From the NCBI GenBank assembly GCA_017534535.1, contig JAFXVZ010000037.1, positions 163,599 through 227,598 of the forward strand: a DNA stretch of 64,000 nt, read 5' to 3'. Source of the DNA: Bacteroidaceae bacterium. GTDB lineage: Bacteria; Bacteroidota; Bacteroidia; Bacteroidales; Bacteroidaceae. The number at the start of each line of letters is the position of its first letter. Position 1 is the first letter of the stretch. Below the pieces are notes generated by a model. That model searched no databases. It worked only from the letters and a program-made list of their open reading frames with translations, and was not told the origin of the DNA. Shown piece by piece: positions 16,692 through 25,371 of this stretch. Position numbers and translations under genes: made by a program.

Positions 16692-17672
16692 TTATAGTTC
16701 TGTCCAACAAAGACTACCTGCATCCCAAACGGCAGTTGCAGAAGGACGTGGAGGTGCCCAGTCGGGTATAGGCTTGCCATCGGCATACCTCTTGCCACCC
16801 CTATATTCCTCATAGCTGTTCGTACCTGGGAAAGAAGGGGCAGGTTCCACTGTTTTCACATTCCTTTCCTTCTCCTTCAGCTTGGCAAGCAGCTTCTTCC
16901 CACTGGCATGATACTTGTTCACGAAGTTGGCGAAATAATAATGTGCGTTCTGGTCGCTGCGGATTTCGTCGGCTTTATCCAGGACTATGATATGGTGGAT
17001 GAACTCTACCACGGCCTCCTCCCAATGACGGTCCAGCAGGGTGGAATAGCCTGAGTGCAGACAGGTAACCTGCCTCCACATGCAATAGAGCGGATTAAAC
17101 AATGCCAGCACGTGGATGCACCAAGGCTTACATGCCAGTTCGCCCAAGGCTGTCTTTACCTGTGGGTGCTCTTTCAACAGGGCAACAACCGTTGGATTGA
17201 TATCCCCTGTTTGTCCGCTCTGCTTCTCGCTTACGTGCGTCATGCACGTAATATTTATATTATCTGTTCTATTCTCGCCCGCCCGCACGTTATAATAGGA
17301 GGAATTGGGCGTTTCGTTGGACGCGCGTTGGACATGCGTTTGCTCCTGAGGGAACTTGCCCGTCCTCAAGCCGTGCAGCGTATGCGCACTCATTTCGCCT
17401 ATGCGCACGGGGTGATGCCTGACGTATCCTCCCTCGTCCGTTTCGAACAGGTAATAGTTGTCAATCACTTGCAGGATGTAGTTGCTGTTGAGACGGCGAC
17501 TGCACATGTCTTTTACCAGCCGCTGCTTCATAACGGCACCTTCCTCGCAGGCTGTTAGCCTCTCACTGATGAGCCAGTAGATGCCGTATCCCTTTGGTCC
17601 CATTTCTGTAATCAACATTTGCATCCGGGGGTCGCTGGAGGTGTTACTCCAATGCTTTTGCCATAATGACAT
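16692..17672 (-). CDS. DUF4373 (Lin1244/Lin1753) domain protein
   Basis: A 326-residue protein starting MSLWQKHWSNTSSDPRMQML. The N-terminal about 100 residues show the DUF4373 pattern (MGPKGYGIYWLISERL), a winged-helix-like domain often found in phage replisome-organiser or DnaD-like proteins. The rest is a helical middle and a low-complexity tail ending DWAPPRPSATAVWDAGSLCWTEL. It lies just upstream of the primase-helicase and may load it; that role is inferred from the neighbour. ATG 17672 is used because upstream codons to 17876 are not family-like. Confidence 0.78.
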   Translation of the reverse strand: MSLWQKHWSNTSSDPRMQMLITEMGPKGYGIYWLISERLTACEEGAVMKQRLVKDMCSRRLNSNYILQVIDNYYLFETDEGGYVRHHPVRIGEMSAHTLHGLRTGKFPQEQTHVQRASNETPNSSYYNVRAGENRTDNINITCMTHVSEKQSGQTGDINPTVVALLKEHPQVKTALGELACKPWCIHVLALFNPLYCMWRQVTCLHSGYSTLLDRHWEEAVVEFIHHIIVLDKADEIRSDQNAHYYFANFVNKYHASGKKLLAKLKEKERNVKTVEPAPSFPGTNSYEEYRGGKRYADGKPIPDWAPPRPSATAVWDAGSLCWTEL

Positions 17673-17752
17673 AATGTACTGTTTTTTAATGTTAATAATA
17701 ATTTTATTTAATAGTGGCAAGCATCGAAATATCATCTCTTTGAGAGCCGATA

Positions 17753-17760
17753 CAAAGATA
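17753..17760 (-). promoter_or_regulatory. Promoter -7 element for DUF4373-primase operon
   Basis: TATCTTTG on the minus strand lies about 80 nt before the DUF4373 ATG. No clear -33 TTTG was found at the expected distance. Confidence 0.5.
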
Positions 17761-17826
17761 CGAAAAACGCCTGACGGCATAGTGCATACAGTGTGCATTT
17801 TCTGTCTTTCCGTATGAAAATATTTT

Positions 17827-17854
17827 TTGACATTGATGTATTTTTCACTATAAT
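17827..17854 (+). promoter_or_regulatory. Sigma70-like TTGACA-N16-TATAAT with embedded 14-bp motif
   Basis: TTGACA at 17827-17832 and TATAAT at 17849-17854 with a 16-bp spacer give a near-perfect E. coli-type promoter, unusual in Bacteroidetes. It lies 46 bp before the ATG at 17900. The motif TGACATTGATGTAT (17828-17841) overlaps the -35 box, so a binding protein would block it. Confidence 0.5.
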
Positions 17855-17899
17855 ATACGCGCGCAATAGTGCGCAATCAATCATTTAAAAATTGTAATT

Positions 17900-18199
17900 A
17901 TGATTAGAGATAATCAAAAAAAAGAAGCGATGAAGCAAACCTTCAAGCAGATTGGGTTGCTCATCGCGAGGTACCTGAAAGACACTGGTACCAGTATCAG
18001 CTCGTTACGTGATGAGACAAAGATTCATTTCCACACTTTCAAGAAAGTGATTCATGGCGATTCCGAAGTACGGGCTATTGAGGTGTTGCTGGTCATCGCA
18101 GAACTGATGCAGCGTGACGATACTCTTGGTTGGAGCATCACAAAGCGTTTCTTTACCGACCTGCGTGACTTGCTCGACGATGCATTCGACAACTGCTGA
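17900..18199 (+). CDS. Small putative DNA-binding (HTH-like) regulator
   Basis: A 99-residue all-helical protein. Residues about 25-65 (RYLKDTGTSISSLRDETKIHFHTFKKVIHGDSEVRAIEVLLVIAEL) have the spacing of a Cro/XRE-type helix-turn-helix: 'SISSLRDETKI' as first helix-turn and 'HTFKKVIHG' as recognition helix. I do not recognise the exact family. It is divergent from the DUF4373-primase operon and next to a repeated 14-bp motif, so it could be the regulator of this cassette; this is inference. Confidence 0.55.
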   Translation: MIRDNQKKEAMKQTFKQIGLLIARYLKDTGTSISSLRDETKIHFHTFKKVIHGDSEVRAIEVLLVIAELMQRDDTLGWSITKRFFTDLRDLLDDAFDNC

Positions 18200-18590
18200 T
18201 GTGTTGTCGGGGTGGGGTGGGAAGGGAAAATCATTATTTTCCTTGAAGGGTTGTTATTATGATTTAGGGTACTTTTGCCTTTTGCCAAGTCAGTTGAGCA
18301 ATAGAAACACATTTTGGTGCTTTGCTGATGGCATGAAAATGAGGCAAAAAGTTCCTTAGTGCAAAACGTATTATTATGCGTTATGTGCGTATTTTAGTAT
18401 TCTCAATCCATCCATTTCCCCTCTCCACCATTTTTTGCCTTTGGATTTTGAAATTTGAAATACTTTGTATATCTTTGCCAATAATATGTGGTTAATTACC
18501 TTAGTGGGCACTTGCGAATAGAGAGGGTTCCCAAAGAGCAGGGTGGTTATATTTTTTTTGTGGGTTTATTATATTAGTTTTAGCTATTGT
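18200..18590. other. Intergenic region before the defence island
   Basis: No gene was recognised in these 391 bp. It holds a small GGAAAAT/ATTTTCC hairpin at 18225-18242 and a strong promoter at 18447-18477. The presumed transcript leader is about 105 nt and includes T-rich sequence. The left end of the island is probably in this gap. Confidence 0.5.
18447..18477 (+). promoter_or_regulatory. Promoter of the BREX-like operon
   Basis: TTTG at 18447-18450 and TATCTTTG at 18470-18477 are separated by exactly 19 nt, the optimal Bacteroidetes arrangement. It is the only clear promoter before 32465, so it probably drives the whole operon. Confidence 0.75.
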
Positions 18591-18965
18591 ATGGCAGGTG
18601 TAGAATTGACAGAAATAAAGGACTTTATAGGGCAGAATACTCGAAATAAGATTGTGATTTGTCGCGAAGTCATTGGTGGACTACATTTCATCAATGTGGG
18701 GTACGATTTGTCTTTGCTTTTATCTAAGAATAGCTACAACTACGAGGAGACTGTCAGTGTCATTTTTGATAAAACCCTTTATAATGAAACCATCGGTAAC
18801 TATTTGGCTCTTACTAATTTTGCCATCTTAATTGAACCAGAATTAAAAGTAAACATTCACAATATCCTTGATGCTTATTCCAGAAACCAATGCTTAATTA
18901 TTCAGTCGGACATTGATTTTCACCAATGGATTAACCTTGATGGATTGACGTATAAACAACTATAA
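18591..18965 (+). CDS. Small protein in the BrxF position, no Walker A motif
   Basis: A 124-residue cytosolic protein, first in the operon, 6 nt before the brxC-like gene. The C-terminal half (FAILIEPELKVNIHNILDAY then SRNQCLII) follows the pattern of BREX-3 BrxF ('..E.LF.P.L..D.L..L...SRN..LV'). No GxxxxGK[ST] loop is seen where BrxF has one; the matching region reads CREVIGGLHFINVG. It may be a degenerate or nucleotide-independent BrxF relative. ATG 18591 is preferred to an upstream TTG/GTG reading because the upstream codons are T-rich and hydrophobic. Confidence 0.5.
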   Translation: MAGVELTEIKDFIGQNTRNKIVICREVIGGLHFINVGYDLSLLLSKNSYNYEETVSVIFDKTLYNETIGNYLALTNFAILIEPELKVNIHNILDAYSRNQCLIIQSDIDFHQWINLDGLTYKQL

Positions 18966-18971
18966 AGCATT

Positions 18972-21900
18972 ATGAAGTATAGTGAGTTAATTCAATTTGA
19001 ACCACTGAATGAAGTCGTAAAGTTTAATCGACTCATTGACGACGCATATCGTGAGAACCTGGTGAAAACCTATGTTTTCTCCAAGGCATACGAAGATACG
19101 ATTATCCCAGAGGTCTGCAAGAACCTCGATTATACAGCCATGTACGATACCTTTGGCTTGCAGATTGTGGGTACTTATGGTACTGGTAAATCGCACTTGA
19201 TGTCACTTATTTCATTGGTGGCTGAGAATGCAGAGTACTTGCCATTAGTACAGAACGATAAAGCTGTACAGGTGCTAAAGAATATAGCAGGCAAATATCG
19301 TATCATCCGTTTTGAGCTGGGCAGTGCTGACGAGTTGTGGAACCTCATCTGCCATCAGATAGACCTGAAGTTCCAGGAATGGGGTATCCATTATTCCATT
19401 GCAGCAGACAATAAGCCAGACATGTATAAGGATAAGTTGATGCGCATGATGGCCCAGTTTGAAGCAGCTTTCCCTGACAAGGGACTGATGATTGTCATCG
19501 ATGAGATGCTGTCTTACTTGAAAGGGCGTAGTGGTACAGACAAGCTGAATCGTGACTTGGCTGTTATTCAGGCATTGGGCGAGATGAGCGACCACTCCAA
19601 GTTCCGTATGGTGTTTGGCGTTCAGGAACTGATTTATACAGCCGCAGAGTTCCAGTTTGCCGCCAAGATGCTGAACCAAGTCAGCCAGCGCTATCGTCAG
19701 ATAGAGATTACCAAACAGGATGTGCAGTTTGTTACTGAGCAGCGCATCCTCAAGAAGAGTGATGCCCAGAAGCAGGCCATCAGAAAGCATCTTTCCAAGT
19801 TTACAGAGTTCTTTACTGACCTGCATGCCAATTTAGAGAGTTATGTGGATTTGTTCCCTGTCAACCCATCCTTCTTTGAGAACTTCCAGCAGATCAAGAT
19901 AGGCAAGAGCCAGCGCGAAATTTTGAAGACACTTTCGCAGAAGTTTGAGAAGATTGCCAATCAACAAGTGCCAGAAGACAATCCAGGCCTTATCTGCTAT
20001 GATAGTTATTGGGAAGATTTGAAGGCTGCGCAGATGCAGACCTACGCTGACGTTCGTCGTGTGACAGAGATTATGCAGACCATCCATCAGAAGATTGATG
20101 ATAATTTCACGGGCATTCGTGCTAAGAAAGCGCCGTTAGCTCACAGAATTGCTAATGCCTGTGCAGTTAAGTTGTTACAAGATTCGTTAGAAAAGACCAA
20201 TGGTACCAATGTCGAGAATCTGGTAGATGACCTGTGCTATCTGGATACCGGCTGTATCAGTCGTGAGTTCCTGATTGACACCATGAACGTAACAGCATCT
20301 CAGATTGTAACTGCTACTGTTGGTCAGTATTTCGAGAAGAACGATACCAACCAGGAATACCATATCAGAGTGGAAGGTGGTGTGAACTACGAGCAGAAAA
20401 TCAAGGACTTTGCCAACACCATGAGTGCTGACAATAAAGACAGTCACTTCTTCGACTTCTTGGCAGAGTACCTTCCTATAGATGCAGAGCAATACAGGCG
20501 TGAGTTTAAGATTTATCAACACAGGATTGATTGGAATACTCATAAGGTGATGCTAGATGGCTATATATTTATGGGCAACCCTGCTGAGCGTAGTACTACT
20601 CATCCTGAGCAGAATTTCTACATCTATTTTATGCCCATCTTCAACAAGGAGAATATCAAGCATGGCGACGAGGCAGATAGCGTATTCTTCCACATGGAGC
20701 ATTTCAGCGATGAGTTTAAGCAACTGATAGAACTCTATGCTGCCAGCGAAGCACTCTATGCAAGTGTTGACAGTTCGCAGAAACCTTTCTATCAGCAATT
20801 CAAGAAGCAATATGAAGACAAATTGAAACCTGTCTTTAACCGTGATTTTGTTCAATGCACTGAAGTGTTTTATCAAGGAGAAAAACAAACTATCACACCT
20901 CAGATGATGACTGGTGGTTCAAAGGAGCAAGTTATTAGTAGCATTGCTTCTTTACTACTGGAAGATTACTTCTGCGGAAAACTCCCTAATTATCCTAAAT
21001 TTACTCTTTTGAAAGCATCGCTCACCAGCATGAATCGTGCTGATAATATAAAACGTGCCAGAATGAAGATAGCCAATCCTACGCAATCCAACCATGAAGG
21101 TGAGGCCATCCTTGCAGGTCTTGGCTTACTACAGGAGAACCAATTAAGTGTAGAAGGCAGTATCTATGCACTTAGCATCAAAAAGAAACTGGAGGATAAA
21201 GGTCAAGGCCAAGTCTTGAATCGCGACGAAATACTGTATCGTTTCTACAAAGACTGGGAAAACGATTGGCGTAGCTTTGATTATAATATCGAATCAGACT
21301 TTGAATTTTTAGCTTTAGCAACTTTGGTTGCTGTAGGTGAAATTGAAATAGACTATCCTGGAGGAAAAAATATAAATGCAGCTAACCTTCGCGAGATTGT
21401 AGATTTACCTTTCGATAGCTTCTACAGTTTCTCACATGTACGTAGGCCAAAGGGCATTAGCCTCTCTGCGGTGAGAGAATTGTTCTTGGGCGTAACAGGT
21501 AAGGATATGACAAGCCAGTTGCAGAATCCTGATATCTATCTGGAGTTGGTGAGTCAAGCCAAGGCTATTGCTGCTAACGCTGTGAAATGTAGTCACGATT
21601 TAGGCAATGGCATTTCTTTAGGTGATGTAGAAATTATAGGAGGTAGCGAGGCTACAGTCATTAAGAACCAACTTACATCTTTAGCAGGATTGTGTGACAG
21701 GATTCCATCATACGCCTCATATCCCAAGATGCGCAACCTTCCTCAAGATTGGACAGCTGAGGTGCTCCGTAATCAGTTCAAGGCAAAAGAGCTGATAACT
21801 CGCATCAAGCAAGCTATGAAATTCAGAGATGAATTCTTGTCACGTGTCAATTATCTGAATGAGGCCATGGAGTTCATGCTCAGCGAAGAGATGAAGAAAA

Positions 21901-22652
21901 AGACAGAAACTTCAATGGAAAAGATGGGTGAGATTGTGGCTGACATGAATAATGAAATGGCGATTACAGCCTACAAGACAGAGCTTGACACCATCATTTG
22001 TGACTATGCAAAATGGTATTTTGCTGAGTACCAGCGCATGCACATTACAGAGTTTGAGGATACCGATAAGCGACGCATCATGAACAATAACAACAAGAAG
22101 GTGTGCGATGCTGTCTGTGGTGCTGACTATGGAAAAGGATACTTTTCAGTAGCTAGTCAATATACTGAGTGGCTAAATAAGATGAACAGTTTGACAGTAG
22201 TTCCTTCGTATATCACACCAGAATATATTATGAAGACTCCCAACGTTGGTTTTAATCCCAAAGATTTTCAGGGCAAGCATTTACCCAAATTGTCTGAACT
22301 GAGAGAAGAATTAGAAGGTATAGCTATCAATGTAGATGATACGCTTCATCAGATTTTAAGCGATGAATCTTTACTAATCAATAAAGATATCTTGGAAGAT
22401 AGTCTGCAAGGGCTTCTCTCACGGTATACCAGCGGAGGCGAGGAACTTTCACCTGCCAATGCAGGCAGATTGGTAGAGATTGTAGTGAAACTGCATGAAG
22501 GTATTCAGCGTATAACCATCTCAGAAGATGACATACGCAAAGTACTGAATCGCCCTATGACGCCAGACGATGCTGTAAAGGCATTCCGCAAATACATCAA
22601 TTCTCTGACTGTTGGTGGTCAGGAAGATAACATCAGAATCATCTTAAAATAA
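18972..22652 (+). CDS. brxC: BrxC/DUF6079-like P-loop ATPase of a BREX-type system
   Basis: A 1226-residue AAA-like ATPase. Walker A is GTYGTGKS (67-74) inside IVGTYGTGKSHLMSLI, typical of BrxC/PglY and DUF6079 proteins. The likely Walker B is LMIVIDEMLSYL (about 173-184). A long helical C-terminal part follows. BrxC proteins are the largest conserved BREX component and act with PglX and PglZ in phage exclusion and host methylation. It is translationally packed, 6 nt before the methyltransferase gene. The BREX-3-like gene order supports the call; the exact subfamily needs an HMM search. Confidence 0.78.
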   Translation: MKYSELIQFEPLNEVVKFNRLIDDAYRENLVKTYVFSKAYEDTIIPEVCKNLDYTAMYDTFGLQIVGTYGTGKSHLMSLISLVAENAEYLPLVQNDKAVQVLKNIAGKYRIIRFELGSADELWNLICHQIDLKFQEWGIHYSIAADNKPDMYKDKLMRMMAQFEAAFPDKGLMIVIDEMLSYLKGRSGTDKLNRDLAVIQALGEMSDHSKFRMVFGVQELIYTAAEFQFAAKMLNQVSQRYRQIEITKQDVQFVTEQRILKKSDAQKQAIRKHLSKFTEFFTDLHANLESYVDLFPVNPSFFENFQQIKIGKSQREILKTLSQKFEKIANQQVPEDNPGLICYDSYWEDLKAAQMQTYADVRRVTEIMQTIHQKIDDNFTGIRAKKAPLAHRIANACAVKLLQDSLEKTNGTNVENLVDDLCYLDTGCISREFLIDTMNVTASQIVTATVGQYFEKNDTNQEYHIRVEGGVNYEQKIKDFANTMSADNKDSHFFDFLAEYLPIDAEQYRREFKIYQHRIDWNTHKVMLDGYIFMGNPAERSTTHPEQNFYIYFMPIFNKENIKHGDEADSVFFHMEHFSDEFKQLIELYAASEALYASVDSSQKPFYQQFKKQYEDKLKPVFNRDFVQCTEVFYQGEKQTITPQMMTGGSKEQVISSIASLLLEDYFCGKLPNYPKFTLLKASLTSMNRADNIKRARMKIANPTQSNHEGEAILAGLGLLQENQLSVEGSIYALSIKKKLEDKGQGQVLNRDEILYRFYKDWENDWRSFDYNIESDFEFLALATLVAVGEIEIDYPGGKNINAANLREIVDLPFDSFYSFSHVRRPKGISLSAVRELFLGVTGKDMTSQLQNPDIYLELVSQAKAIAANAVKCSHDLGNGISLGDVEIIGGSEATVIKNQLTSLAGLCDRIPSYASYPKMRNLPQDWTAEVLRNQFKAKELITRIKQAMKFRDEFLSRVNYLNEAMEFMLSEEMKKKTETSMEKMGEIVADMNNEMAITAYKTELDTIICDYAKWYFAEYQRMHITEFEDTDKRRIMNNNNKKVCDAVCGADYGKGYFSVASQYTEWLNKMNSLTVVPSYITPEYIMKTPNVGFNPKDFQGKHLPKLSELREELEGIAINVDDTLHQILSDESLLINKDILEDSLQGLLSRYTSGGEELSPANAGRLVEIVVKLHEGIQRITISEDDIRKVLNRPMTPDDAVKAFRKYINSLTVGGQEDNIRIILK

Positions 22653-22658
22653 GATAGT

Positions 22659-25370
22659 ATGGCAATAGATAATGAGAACGTTCTCTTCTCTGTAGAGGAG
22701 ATGAACAACATGATAAAGGACTCGTTGCAATTCCAGCAGGATGGCCCAGTAACTTGCTTAGGTCGTGAGTTCCCCAATGACCAGGCACGTAGAGAATACT
22801 TTCGTGAGGAACTGCGTAAGAAACTGCCTGAGTTGCGACAGATAGAAGGTTTTCCCATTGGAGAAGATGATGACATTATTAATCTCTCAGATCCACCATA
22901 TTATACAGCATGCCCAAATCCTTGGCTTAATGACTTCATTGCTGAGTGGGAGAAGGAAAAAGTACAATTAGAGGTCGAAGGAAAACGAAAGAAAAACTTC
23001 GAGGTGAAAGAGCCATATGCCAGTGATGTGAGTGAAGGAAAAAACAATCCTGTATATACTGCTCACCCATATCATACGAAGGTGCCTCATCCTGCCATTA
23101 TGCGATACATTTTGCATTATACGCAACCAGGAGATATTATATTTGATGGCTTTGCTGGTACAGGTATGACTGGCGTCGCTGCTGCATCTTGCGTTAATAT
23201 GCATGATGAAATATCTTCAAGAATAAATAGCGAGTGGCAAAACTTATTTGGGAAAACCCCAAAATGGGGCCTTCGTCATGCTGTATGTGGTGATCTGTCA
23301 CCCTATGCTTCTAATATTTCATACTTCTACAATTTTCCTATTAATTCTTCTTTGCTAAAAAATGAATTGTCTCGTATAGGAAAGGAAATGGAAGATGAAT
23401 ATGGATGGATGTATAGAACTACAAATGCAAAAGGTGAACCAAAAGGTAAAATCAATTTTGTATTGTGGAGTGATGTCGTAGTATGTCCTCATTGTGGAAA
23501 AGAATATGTATATTGGGATCATGGTGTTGAAATGATTAACCTGAGGGTGACGTCATTGGAATCCTATCCATGTCCTCATTGTGGTGCAAGTCAATCAAGA
23601 AAAACAGCGAAATGTGCTCTTGAGACATATTATGACGAAGGTGTTGGAAAAGTTCTTAAAAGAGTAAAGCAAGTACCTGTTATTATAGTTGGCAAATGTG
23701 GTAAAGAAAAGATTCAAAGGGGGCCTAATGAATATGATTTGGATCTTTTGAAAAGAATAGAGGATACTAAAATTGAATCTTGGTATCCAATAGAAGAATT
23801 ACCTGAAGGATTAAAAACGAGAGATCCTAAAGCTCGTGAGGTTTATTATGCCCACCAGTTCTACACTAAGCGAACTCTTATTGCACTTTCTGCCTTCTAT
23901 GAGAAGATAACATCCTCTCCTATGTCAATACCTTTAAGATTTATGTTTACATCAATGTTGAATCTTATAAGTAAGAGAAATAGAGTACAGGCGAAAAATC
24001 CATATAGCCGCGGGCAAGGTGTTCTCAATTTAACATTAGTACTTCCTCCTTTCCCTACTGAAGCTTCTCTACTGGAAATGATTGATATGAGACTAAATTC
24101 TATTATAAAAGCGAAAGAATCTATTCCGAATTATCATACTAATGCTCAATATGTCGCTTCTGCTGACAATATTACAATCAGTGACGACAGCATTGACTAT
24201 ATTTTCACAGATCCTCCGTTTGGGGCTAATATTAACTACTCTGAATTAAATTCCATGCCAGAACCTTGGTTGCGATTGTTAACAAATAATTCTCATGAGG
24301 CTATTGTGAATGAAACTCAAGGTAAAAATGAATTTACATATAGGGATACTATGACAAGATGCTTTAGTGAATACTATCGCATTCTTAAACCAGGGAAATG
24401 GATGACTGTAGAATTTAGCAACACAAGTGCCTCAGTATGGAATAGTATTCAATACTCTCTACAAAAGGCAGGCTTCATTATTGCGAATGTTGCTGCGCTT
24501 GACAAACAGCAAGGTGGTATGAATGCAAACATGAATACAACTTCTGTAAAACAAGATCTAGCTATTACATGTTATAAGCCATCTGTTCATGCCAAAAAAT
24601 ATATAGATAATGAATCTGATAAAGGTATTTGGGAATTTATAGAAGATCACCTTGAACATCTTGCCACATACATCATAAGAAATGGGAAAATGACAAGTAT
24701 TCCAGAACGAGATCAAAGAATACTTTACGATCGACTTATATCTTATTATGTACAGCATAGTAAGGCAGTACCTATAGATTCAATTTCGTTCCAGAAAGGA
24801 TTGCGTGAACGATTTGTGGAGCGTGATGGTATGTTCTTTACGGCACCCCAAGCTGCAGAATATGAAGAAAAACGAGCTAAAATTAGCGAGTTCGTTCCTA
24901 TGGGCATCATTGTTAGTGATGAGTCGAATGGTATACAATGGCTAAAGAACCAGCTGCGCAATAATCCAAAGACCTATCAGGAGATTCAGCCAGAATGGAT
25001 GCAGGCCATCAATGGTATCAGGAAAGGTGATATATTGCCAGAACTAAAGCAACTATTGGAAGAGAATTTCATTGAAATAGAAGGTGGAAAATGGCGTCTG
25101 CCAAATATGCAGGACGATGTAGATAAGGATGCTATGCGTACCAAGTCGTTGCTGCGTGAATTCAAAATCTATGTCGAGGCAGCCAGCAAACCTAAGGCCA
25201 AAATTAAAGAGGCTCGTGTAGAGGCTCTGCGTGCAGGCTTCAAGCAGTGCTATATTGATAAAGACTTCCAGACCATCGTAATGGTGGGTGACAAGATTCC
25301 TCAGAATCTGCGCGATGAGGATGAGGTGCTGTTGCAGTTCTACGAGATTGCATTGAACAAAGTCGGATAG
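22659..25370 (+). CDS. pglX: PglX-type adenine/cytosine-N DNA methyltransferase with zinc ribbon
   Basis: A 903-residue class I DNA amino-methyltransferase. Motif I is FDGFAGTGMTG (about 163-172, SAM binding) and motif IV is TDPPF (about 516-520, catalytic). Between them are two CPHCG knuckles (about 275 and 304) forming a zinc ribbon. An N-terminal DPPYYTACPNPW block (from about 78) is seen in related defence methylases. The order motif I - Zn ribbon - DPPF fits BREX-3 PglXI. It would mark host DNA at a non-palindromic site. The central 1.6 kb looks AT-richer than both ends, suggesting exchange of the specificity region. Confidence 0.82.
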   Translation: MAIDNENVLFSVEEMNNMIKDSLQFQQDGPVTCLGREFPNDQARREYFREELRKKLPELRQIEGFPIGEDDDIINLSDPPYYTACPNPWLNDFIAEWEKEKVQLEVEGKRKKNFEVKEPYASDVSEGKNNPVYTAHPYHTKVPHPAIMRYILHYTQPGDIIFDGFAGTGMTGVAAASCVNMHDEISSRINSEWQNLFGKTPKWGLRHAVCGDLSPYASNISYFYNFPINSSLLKNELSRIGKEMEDEYGWMYRTTNAKGEPKGKINFVLWSDVVVCPHCGKEYVYWDHGVEMINLRVTSLESYPCPHCGASQSRKTAKCALETYYDEGVGKVLKRVKQVPVIIVGKCGKEKIQRGPNEYDLDLLKRIEDTKIESWYPIEELPEGLKTRDPKAREVYYAHQFYTKRTLIALSAFYEKITSSPMSIPLRFMFTSMLNLISKRNRVQAKNPYSRGQGVLNLTLVLPPFPTEASLLEMIDMRLNSIIKAKESIPNYHTNAQYVASADNITISDDSIDYIFTDPPFGANINYSELNSMPEPWLRLLTNNSHEAIVNETQGKNEFTYRDTMTRCFSEYYRILKPGKWMTVEFSNTSASVWNSIQYSLQKAGFIIANVAALDKQQGGMNANMNTTSVKQDLAITCYKPSVHAKKYIDNESDKGIWEFIEDHLEHLATYIIRNGKMTSIPERDQRILYDRLISYYVQHSKAVPIDSISFQKGLRERFVERDGMFFTAPQAAEYEEKRAKISEFVPMGIIVSDESNGIQWLKNQLRNNPKTYQEIQPEWMQAINGIRKGDILPELKQLLEENFIEIEGGKWRLPNMQDDVDKDAMRTKSLLREFKIYVEAASKPKAKIKEARVEALRAGFKQCYIDKDFQTIVMVGDKIPQNLRDEDEVLLQFYEIALNKVG

Positions 25371-25371
25371 T

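Noticed and set aside
17673-17876. N-terminal extension of the DUF4373 gene
   Set aside because: It crosses the likely promoter, and the family start MSLWQKHW is at 17672.
18528-18548. Left-end copy of the tRNA-like sequence as an att repeat
   Set aside because: Only TTCCCAAA and a loosely similar flank are shared with 33866-33873; too short to support an attachment site.
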